Assembly: GCA_963802205.1 (NCBI GenBank)
Contig: CAWDHW010000011.1
Coordinates: 1-64,000, forward strand
Length of the DNA stretch: 64,000 nucleotides
DNA from: DYRB01 sp963802205
Lineage (GTDB): Bacteria; Pseudomonadota; Gammaproteobacteria; Chromatiales; Chromatiaceae
Direction: 5' to 3'
Below the pieces are notes generated by a model. The model did no database searches. It was not told where the DNA came from and saw only the letters and a program-made list of their open reading frames with translations. Positions 58,100-64,000 of the stretch are shown here, piece by piece (position 1 is the first letter of the stretch; the number at the start of each line of letters is the position of its first letter). Both the position numbers and the translations under genes were made by a program.

Positions 58100-60409
58100 A
58101 TGGCGACGTTGGCTCGGCGCTTTGCACTGCTGCTGGTGCTGATGGTGACCTCCGTCGCGGCCGTTGCAGACTCGTTCAAGATCTCAGACATCCGCATCGA
58201 GGGGCTGCAACGCATCGCCCCTGGCACCGTCTTTAACTACATGCCGGTGCAGATCGGGGATGTGGTCGGCGACGACGTTACCGCCGGTGTCATTCGCGGC
58301 CTCTACCAGACGGGTTTCTTCAGCGACGTGCGTGTCGAGCGTGACGGCACTGTCCTCGCGGTCTCGGTGCAGGAGCGCCCGGCCGTGGCGGAGATCGAGA
58401 TAACCGGAAACAATGAGATCAAGGCCGAGGACCTCAAGAAGGGGCTCAAGGACATCGGCTTGGCAGAGGGTCGGGTTTTCAACCGATCTCTGCTCGACCG
58501 CATCGAGCAGGAACTCAAAAAGCAGTACTTCGCCCTGGGCAAGTACGGCGTCAGGGTCCAGACGACTGCGTCGCCCCTGGAGCGCAATCGGGTCGCCGTG
58601 CGTATCGAGATCACCGAGGGGCTCACTGCCCGCATCAAGCAGATCAACATTATCGGCAATAAAGCGTTCCCCGAGAAGGAGTTGCTTGGGCAATTCAAGC
58701 TGGGGACCTCGCGCTGGTATTCCTGGTATTCCAAGAACGATCAGTACTCCAAACAAAAGCTGGCCGGCGACCTGGAGGCCCTGCGTTCGTTCTATCTCGA
58801 CCGCGGCTTCATTCGCTTCGAGATCAAATCGACTCAAGTCTCCATCAGTGCCGACAAAAAGGACATCTATGTCACCGTCGTGATCTCTGAGGGCGGGATC
58901 TATACCATCAGCGACATCAAGCTGGCAGGCGACACCACGGTCCCTGCCGAGAAGTTGTTCCCGCTGATCCACCTGCGCCGCGGCGATGCCTTCTCGCGGG
59001 CCGTGACGACCGAGAGTTCGGAGCGTATTTCGGCCCTGCTCGGCAATGAGGGCTACGCCTTCGCGAACGTCAACAACATTCCTGATATCAATGATGAGAA
59101 AAAGGAGGTTGCGGTGACCTTCTTCATCGATCCTGGCAAGCGCGTCTATGTGCGGCGGGTCAATATGAAGGGCAACACACGGACCCGCGACGAGGTCCTG
59201 CGCCGGGAGATGCGTCAGCTCGAGACCGCCTGGTTCTCCACCGAGTTGGTGAAGAAATCGCGGGAGCGTCTCAAGCGTCTGGGTTACTTCGAGGACGTTA
59301 ATATCGAGACGCCCGCAGTGCCTGGCTCTGCCGATCAGGTGGACGTAAACGTGGCGGTGACCGAGAAGGCATCGGGCAATTTGCTGGCAGGTATCGGTTA
59401 CTCCCAATCCCAGGGTATCATGTTCAACGCCAGCATCACCCAGAATAACTTCCTCGGTAGCGGCAAGCGCCTTGTATTCGCCTTCAATAACAGCCAGGTC
59501 ACCCAACTCTATCGCCTGGCCTTCGACAACCCCTATTACACGGTGGATGGGATCAGTCGCGGGTTTGAGCTGTCCTACCAGACTACCGACTTCAATCAGT
59601 TGGTGGGGGCAAGTTACTCGACCGACGTCGGTGTGCTGGGGATGAATTTCGGTCTGCCGATCACCGATACCAGCCGGGCTGGACTTGGGCTGCGCTATCA
59701 GTACACCAAGTTCACGGCCGGTACGGATTCCCTGGCCCAGGACTTCGTGGCGCAGAATGGCGACCAGTTCAACGACTTCATCCTTACCGCAAGCTACACC
59801 AGCGACACCCGGGACACCGCCATTTTCCCCACCGACGGTAACCTCCATACTGTGCTGGGAGAGCTCGCGGTCCCCGGCAGTGACCTGACCTATTACCGGC
59901 TGACCTACAAGGGCCGTGCCTACATCCCGCTGACCCGTCGCTTCACCCTGTCGGCGCGTGGCGATATCGGTTACGGCGACGGTTACGGGGATCTGTCGGC
60001 GCTGCCCTTCTTCGAGAACTTCTTTGCCGGCGGACCGAATTCCGTGCGTGGTTGGGAGGCGAGTCGCTTGGGGCCGGTGGAGACCGGTCCGAATTACGCC
60101 CCCGTTGGCGGCAACCTCAAGATGACCGGGAGCGTGGAGGTGTTCGCGCCACCTCCGCTGGAGGGGGATTTCGCCAAGACACTGCGCTTGGGGCTGTTTT
60201 TCGATTTCGGTAACGTTTGGGAGACCTACGATACCCCTTTGGTGGCGCCAACGGGCTTCAGTCTGAGCGATCTTCGGTATTCCACCGGGGTGTCGGTAGC
60301 CTGGCTGTCGCCTGTGGGGGCCCTGTCTATCAGCTTGGCCTATCCCATCAATGCCAAGGACAACGACCAGACCCAGGTCTTTCAGTTCACCTTCGGGCAG
60401 ACCTTCTGA
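58100..60409 (+). CDS. bamA: Outer membrane protein assembly factor BamA
   Basis: A 769 aa protein that inserts beta-barrel proteins. Signal peptide 1-23 (MVTSVAAVADS); five POTRA domains (from FKISDIRIEGLQRIAPGTVF to about residue 415); a 16-strand barrel with the conserved GGPNSVRGWEASRLGP (VRGF/Y-like loop) and a terminal Phe (FTFGQTF). ATG 58100 is chosen; TTG 58061 has a strong ribosome site (AGGGGG) and would add 13 residues. Confidence 0.96.
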   Translation: MATLARRFALLLVLMVTSVAAVADSFKISDIRIEGLQRIAPGTVFNYMPVQIGDVVGDDVTAGVIRGLYQTGFFSDVRVERDGTVLAVSVQERPAVAEIEITGNNEIKAEDLKKGLKDIGLAEGRVFNRSLLDRIEQELKKQYFALGKYGVRVQTTASPLERNRVAVRIEITEGLTARIKQINIIGNKAFPEKELLGQFKLGTSRWYSWYSKNDQYSKQKLAGDLEALRSFYLDRGFIRFEIKSTQVSISADKKDIYVTVVISEGGIYTISDIKLAGDTTVPAEKLFPLIHLRRGDAFSRAVTTESSERISALLGNEGYAFANVNNIPDINDEKKEVAVTFFIDPGKRVYVRRVNMKGNTRTRDEVLRREMRQLETAWFSTELVKKSRERLKRLGYFEDVNIETPAVPGSADQVDVNVAVTEKASGNLLAGIGYSQSQGIMFNASITQNNFLGSGKRLVFAFNNSQVTQLYRLAFDNPYYTVDGISRGFELSYQTTDFNQLVGASYSTDVGVLGMNFGLPITDTSRAGLGLRYQYTKFTAGTDSLAQDFVAQNGDQFNDFILTASYTSDTRDTAIFPTDGNLHTVLGELAVPGSDLTYYRLTYKGRAYIPLTRRFTLSARGDIGYGDGYGDLSALPFFENFFAGGPNSVRGWEASRLGPVETGPNYAPVGGNLKMTGSVEVFAPPPLEGDFAKTLRLGLFFDFGNVWETYDTPLVAPTGFSLSDLRYSTGVSVAWLSPVGALSISLAYPINAKDNDQTQVFQFTFGQTF

Positions 60410-60419
60410 GGTCCTGGCG

Positions 60420-60932
60420 ATGTGGATCTGGGTGCGCGGTACGGTACTCGTGAGCCTCTGTTTTGGTGGGCAGGCGCAGGCGCTGGACTACAAGATTGGT
60501 GTCGTCGATCCGGAGCGGGTGATCGAGGAGTCACCTCAATACGAGTCCGCCCGCCAGGCGCTGCATGAAGAGGTTGCCGATCGGGAGCGCACCCTGCGCG
60601 AGCAGCAGACAAAGCTCGACGAACTCAAGAAAAACCTTGAGCGCGATGCCCCCCTGATGAGCGAGGAGGAACTCGCCAGGCTCCAGAATGACATCCGTAA
60701 TCGGGACCGCAAGGTGAAGTATGCGAAGGCCGAGTTTCAAGAGGACTTTGCCCTGCGTCAGAATGAGCTGCGCACCAAGTTGATCGCCCAGGTACGCGAG
60801 GTCGTTCGAGAGTTGGCAAAGGAGCAGAAGATCGATCTCATCGTCAGCGAGGGTGTGGTCTACTTCAGCGAGCGCGTCGATATGTCGGCGCAGGTGATCG
60901 AGCGCTTGCAGTCCAAGGCGAAGCGCAAGTAG
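60420..60932 (+). CDS. skp: Periplasmic chaperone Skp (OmpH)
   Basis: A 170 aa protein with a signal peptide (residues 1-22, ending GGQAQA). The rest is the helical 'tentacle' plan: KIGVVDPERVIEESPQYESA, a long coiled coil, and a C-terminal KEQKIDLIVSEGVVYFSERV DMSAQVI. It holds unfolded outer membrane proteins in the periplasm. It follows bamA by ten bases, as in E. coli. Confidence 0.95.
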   Translation: MWIWVRGTVLVSLCFGGQAQALDYKIGVVDPERVIEESPQYESARQALHEEVADRERTLREQQTKLDELKKNLERDAPLMSEEELARLQNDIRNRDRKVKYAKAEFQEDFALRQNELRTKLIAQVREVVRELAKEQKIDLIVSEGVVYFSERVDMSAQVIERLQSKAKRK

Positions 60933-60968
60933 CGCCTCCATTTGCGGCGATATGGGGACCTTACGGCC

Positions 60969-62015
60969 ATGGGTGTGACCCTCCAAGATCTGGCCACGTC
61001 CTTGGGATTGGATCTGTACGGTCAATCCGACCTGACGGTTCATCTCGTTGCCGATCTGGCCGTCGCGCGGCCCGGCAGCCTCGCCTTCTTCTCGGACCCC
61101 AAGTACCGCGGCGACCTCAAGGCGACCGGCGCGACCGCGGTAATCCTCAAGGCCGTGGACTTGCCGGACTGTCCGGTGGCGGCGTTGGTTGCGGCGGACC
61201 CGCTCCTGGCCTTCGCACGCGCCGCTCGGCTCCTGCATCCGCCACCAGCCGTGGTGGGTGGATGCCACCCCGGAGCCGTCATTGCCCCGGGCGCCCGCGT
61301 CGACCCGAGTGCCTGGATCGGTCCTCTGACGGTGGTCGAGGAGGGCGCCGAGATCGGCCCGCGGGTCTTCGTCGGCCCGAGTTGTGTCATCGGGGCCGGA
61401 TGCCGGATTGGCGAAGACAGCCGGTTGGTGGCGCGGGTGACCGTATGCGAAGGGTCCGTGGTGGGTAGGCGAGTACTCCTGCACCCAGGGTGTGTCATCG
61501 GGCGCGAGGGTTTCGGCTTTGCCCGCGACGGCGAGCGCTGGATTCGCGTGCCACAGTTGGGGCGGGCCGTTCTGGGGGATGACGTGGAGGTCGGGGTCAA
61601 CAGCGCGGTGGATCGCGGGACCCTGGGGGACACGATTATTGCCGACGGTGTAAAGATCGACAGCCTGATCCAGATCGGCCATAACGTCCGCATCGGCGAG
61701 AACACGGCGATGGCGGCCTGCTCGGGGATCTCGGGCTCGACCCATATCGGACGCAATTGCACCATTGCCGGGGCGGTGGGCATGGCCGGTCATCTGGAGA
61801 TCGGTGACAACGTGCATTTCACCGGCATGGCCATGGTCACCCGGTCCTTCCCCGAGCCCGGGGTCTACAGCAGTGGCATCCCTGCCATGCCAAACGGGGA
61901 GTGGCGACGGGCCGCGGTCCGGTACCGGCAACTGGAAGACATCGCCCGCCGGCTCAAGAGGGTGGAGGAGCAACTCGCAGCTTATGAACAACCACCGGGG
62001 CCGGGCGAGGGCTAG
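60969..62015 (+). CDS. lpxD: UDP-3-O-(3-hydroxymyristoyl)glucosamine N-acyltransferase
   Basis: A 348 aa left-handed beta-helix acyltransferase of lipid A synthesis. Hexapeptide repeats span about residues 105-300, with the catalytic His in IQIGHNVRIGENTAMAACSG. It has an N-terminal uridine-binding domain (LAVARPGSLAFFSDPKYRGD) and a C-terminal helix. ATG 60969 is used; a TTG nine codons earlier is less likely. Confidence 0.96.
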   Translation: MGVTLQDLATSLGLDLYGQSDLTVHLVADLAVARPGSLAFFSDPKYRGDLKATGATAVILKAVDLPDCPVAALVAADPLLAFARAARLLHPPPAVVGGCHPGAVIAPGARVDPSAWIGPLTVVEEGAEIGPRVFVGPSCVIGAGCRIGEDSRLVARVTVCEGSVVGRRVLLHPGCVIGREGFGFARDGERWIRVPQLGRAVLGDDVEVGVNSAVDRGTLGDTIIADGVKIDSLIQIGHNVRIGENTAMAACSGISGSTHIGRNCTIAGAVGMAGHLEIGDNVHFTGMAMVTRSFPEPGVYSSGIPAMPNGEWRRAAVRYRQLEDIARRLKRVEEQLAAYEQPPGPGEG

Positions 62016-62111
62016 ATTTCCGGCGCTGCCAGCGGCGCCGGGCCCCATGCCAGTCTTGATGCCAATCCTGATGCCAATTTCTGCGCTAGTCCCGCCCCAT
62101 TGGAGGTGACC

Positions 62112-62552
62112 TTGAGAACGATGGATATCCATAAGGTGTTGAGCCTTCTGCCGCACCGTTATCCCTTCCTGCTCGTTGACCGTGTTCTGGAGTTCGAGCC
62201 GGACCAGCACCTCACGGCGATCAAGAACGTCACCTTCAACGAGCCTTATTTCACCGGGCACTTCCCTGTTCGCCCGGTCATGCCTGGGGTCCTGATCATC
62301 GAGGCTCTGGCCCAGGCGACGGGGCTGCTGGCCATGGAATCTCGACCGGACGAGGTGGGGCAAAAGCTCTATTACTTCGTCGGTATCGACAAGGCCCGTT
62401 TCAAACGGCCCGTCGAGCCCGGTGACCAACTCGTCCTTAAGGTGAATCTGCTTGGGGTGCGTCAGGGAATCTGGCGCTTCCATGGGGATGCCTCCGTGGA
62501 TGGCAAGCTGGTGGCCAGCGCCGACATCATGTGCACGGCGCGGGAACCCTGA
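62112..62552 (+). CDS. fabZ: 3-hydroxyacyl-[acyl-carrier-protein] dehydratase FabZ
   Basis: A 146 aa hot-dog fold dehydratase: LLPHRYPFLLVDRVLEFEPD, FNEPYFTGHFPVRPVMPGVL IIEALAQATGLLA, with the catalytic His in GHFP and Glu in IIEALAQ. The TTG at 62112 has GGAGGTGA just upstream and is favoured over ATG 62121. The 96 bases between lpxD and fabZ hold no visible gene. Confidence 0.96.
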   Translation: MRTMDIHKVLSLLPHRYPFLLVDRVLEFEPDQHLTAIKNVTFNEPYFTGHFPVRPVMPGVLIIEALAQATGLLAMESRPDEVGQKLYYFVGIDKARFKRPVEPGDQLVLKVNLLGVRQGIWRFHGDASVDGKLVASADIMCTAREP

Positions 62553-62554
62553 GT

Positions 62555-63337
62555 TTGGTTCACCCCTTGATCCATCCAAGCGCGATTATCGATCCGGGCG
62601 CCGAGCTTGACCCCGGGGTTGAGGTCGGTCCCTTCTGCGTCATAGGTCCAGGGGTACGCATCGCGGCAGGTACCCGCATTGGTCCCCATGCCGTGGTGCG
62701 GGGCCCAAGCGACATCGGGCGGGACAACCGGATCTTTCAGTTCGCCACCGTCGGCGAGGAACCCCAGGACAAGAAGTATCGCGGTGAGGACACACGCCTT
62801 GAGATGGGCGACCGTAACGTCGTGCGCGAGTCCGCCACTATCCACCGTGGCACCGTGCAGGATGTCGGAGTCACCCGCATCGGCAGCGATAACCTGTTGA
62901 TGGCTTACACCCATGTGGCCCATGACTGCGTCATTGGTGACCATGCCATCCTGGCCAATGCCGCGTCCCTCGGGGGGCATGTGCGGGTGGGGGATTGGGC
63001 CATCCTCGGTGGCTTCACCCTGGTCCACCAGTTCTGTCACATCGGGGCACACAGCTTTTGCGCCATGGGTGCAGTTGTGGCGAAGGATGTCCCAACCTAT
63101 GTCACCGTCGGCGGCCACCCGGCCGGGCCCCGCGGCATTAACAGCGAAGGACTCAAACGCCGCGGTTTCAGCGACGAGACCGTTACCCTGATCCGGCGCG
63201 CCTACCGTCTGCTCTATATGTCCAATCTAAAGCTCGCCGAGGCATTGGAAGCCGTCCGCGAGCTGTCCGCCACCTGCCCCGAGCTCGTCCCATTGGTTGA
63301 GTTCGTTGCCGGTAGTACACGCAGTATCGTGCGCTGA
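62555..63337 (+). CDS. lpxA: UDP-N-acetylglucosamine O-acyltransferase
   Basis: A 260 aa left-handed beta-helix enzyme, the first step of lipid A synthesis: hexapeptide repeats (VHPLIHPSAIIDPGAELDPG), the motif ESATIHRGTVQDVGVTRIGS, catalytic His in LMAYTHVAHDCVIGDHA, and a C-terminal helical cap (GLKRRGFSDETVTLIRRAYR LLY). TTG 62555, two bases after fabZ, is used; ATG 62531 inside fabZ is an alternative. Confidence 0.95.
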   Translation: MVHPLIHPSAIIDPGAELDPGVEVGPFCVIGPGVRIAAGTRIGPHAVVRGPSDIGRDNRIFQFATVGEEPQDKKYRGEDTRLEMGDRNVVRESATIHRGTVQDVGVTRIGSDNLLMAYTHVAHDCVIGDHAILANAASLGGHVRVGDWAILGGFTLVHQFCHIGAHSFCAMGAVVAKDVPTYVTVGGHPAGPRGINSEGLKRRGFSDETVTLIRRAYRLLYMSNLKLAEALEAVRELSATCPELVPLVEFVAGSTRSIVR

Positions 63338-64000
63338 TGCTGACCATAGGCATCGTCGCCAATGAGGCATCCGGTGACCTCCTCGGGGCGGCGCTGATTC
63401 GGGAATTGAAGGCACTTGCCCCGGGCAGCCGATTCGTCGGTGTCGCCGGGCCGCAGATGCTCGCGGCCGGGTGCGAGACCCTGGTGGACATGGAGCGGCT
63501 CTCGGTGATGGGGTTCACCGAGGTCCTTGGGCACCTGCGCGAACTGCTCCAGATCCGCCGCGATCTGGGGCGTCACTTCAGGACCCACAGGCCTGATGTC
63601 TTCATCGGGATCGATGCCCCGGACTTCAATCTGGGGCTTGAGCGGCACCTGCGCGGGGCCGGTATCCCCGCGGTCCACTTCGTCTCGCCAACGGTCTGGG
63701 CCTGGCGACCGGGGCGGGTCAAGGTCATCCGCCGGTCGGTGGACCTGCTGCTCTGCATCTTCCCGTTCGAGGAGGCATTCCTGCGCCGCCACGGGGTCCC
63801 GGCACGCTATGTGGGGCACCCCCTGGCGGACGAGATCCCGCTGGAGTCCGACCGCGCGGCCGCCCGTGCCGCCCTCGGGCTGCCGGCGCAAGGGCCCATC
63901 ATGGCCATTCTGCCCGGCAGTCGGGTCGGCGAGGTGGAGGCACTGGCGGGTCCCTTTGTCCAGGCGGCGCTGCTGTGCCATCAGGCGCGCCCCGATGTGC
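63337..64000 (+). CDS. lpxB: Lipid-A-disaccharide synthase, 3' end outside the window
   Basis: The first 221 codons of lpxB. It starts in a TGATG overlap with lpxA: MLTIGIVANEASGDLLGAAL IRELKALAPGSRFVGVAGPQ M, DVFIGIDAPDFNLGLERHLR, HFVSPTVWAWRPGRVKVIRR and MAILPGSRVGEVE. These match LpxB (GT19). The usual AGEASGD near the N terminus is ANEASGD here. The open frame runs off the window end. Confidence 0.95.
   Translation, partial: MLTIGIVANEASGDLLGAALIRELKALAPGSRFVGVAGPQMLAAGCETLVDMERLSVMGFTEVLGHLRELLQIRRDLGRHFRTHRPDVFIGIDAPDFNLGLERHLRGAGIPAVHFVSPTVWAWRPGRVKVIRRSVDLLLCIFPFEEAFLRRHGVPARYVGHPLADEIPLESDRAAARAALGLPAQGPIMAILPGSRVGEVEALAGPFVQAALLCHQARPDV

Overview
This window is about 64 kb of GC-rich chromosome from a gammaproteobacterium, most likely a purple sulfur bacterium of the Chromatiales. 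The evidence is the gene order rpsB-tsf-pyrH-frr-uppS-cdsA-dxr-rseP-bamA-skp-lpxD-fabZ-lpxA-lpxB (a typical gammaproteobacterial block), the rplU-rpmA-obgE-proB operon divergent from ispB, and small membrane proteins of types I associate with Chromatiaceae (a Thivi_2564-like protein, an lmo0937-like protein, DUF3309). The taxonomic call is an inference from recalled families, not from a search.

Region 1 (1-21.7 kb) is an envelope and stress island. It holds a CPA1-type antiporter with a VIT1/CCC1 transporter, two short collagen-like lipoproteins, a pair of P-loop GTPases, a YqjD/YqjE/YqjK-like cassette, an AI-2E-type permease, an exported protein with an Hsp20-like C terminus, BON and SYLF proteins, an sll1863-type stress protein and several proteins under 75 aa. 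It also has two Crp/Fnr paralogues, one ending an apparent hybrid kinase - response regulator - Crp/Fnr operon. Four copies of a partly palindromic motif (best copy GTACGC-TG-GCGTAC) lie upstream of minus-strand operons in this island and may be a shared operator.

Region 2 (21.7-41.4 kb) is mainly housekeeping: dapE with an ArsC/Spx-like gene, a stand-alone EF-G, a radical SAM gene with two small transferase genes, pcm with a rhodanese, aqpZ, proB, obgE, L27/L21, ispB, tRNA-Pro(CGG), a DUF2950/DUF3300 pair and a class I fumarase. Two tandem ~125 bp elements with inverted-repeat ends lie upstream of aqpZ.

Region 3 (41.6-45.7 kb) is foreign. It looks like an array of integron gene cassettes without an integrase: a low-GC DNA-deoxyinosine glycosylase, an IS110-family element next to or inside an attC, a small minus-strand gene, two damaged HicAB-like modules fused together, and a VOC protein, with attC-like sites between them.

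Region 4 (45.7-64 kb) returns to the core chromosome: a VOC protein, a charged lipoprotein, glnD and map facing left, and the rpsB-to-lpxB block (translation, nucleotide, isoprenoid, phospholipid, outer-membrane and lipid A biogenesis) facing right, cut off inside lpxB by the window end.

A cross-cutting observation is that four otherwise well-conserved genes (the YqjK-like gene, the small transferase at 28.2 kb, aqpZ and the fumarase) carry single-base indels in short homopolymers or GC-rich runs. This looks more like uncorrected assembly indels than four independent gene losses, but raw reads would be needed to decide.
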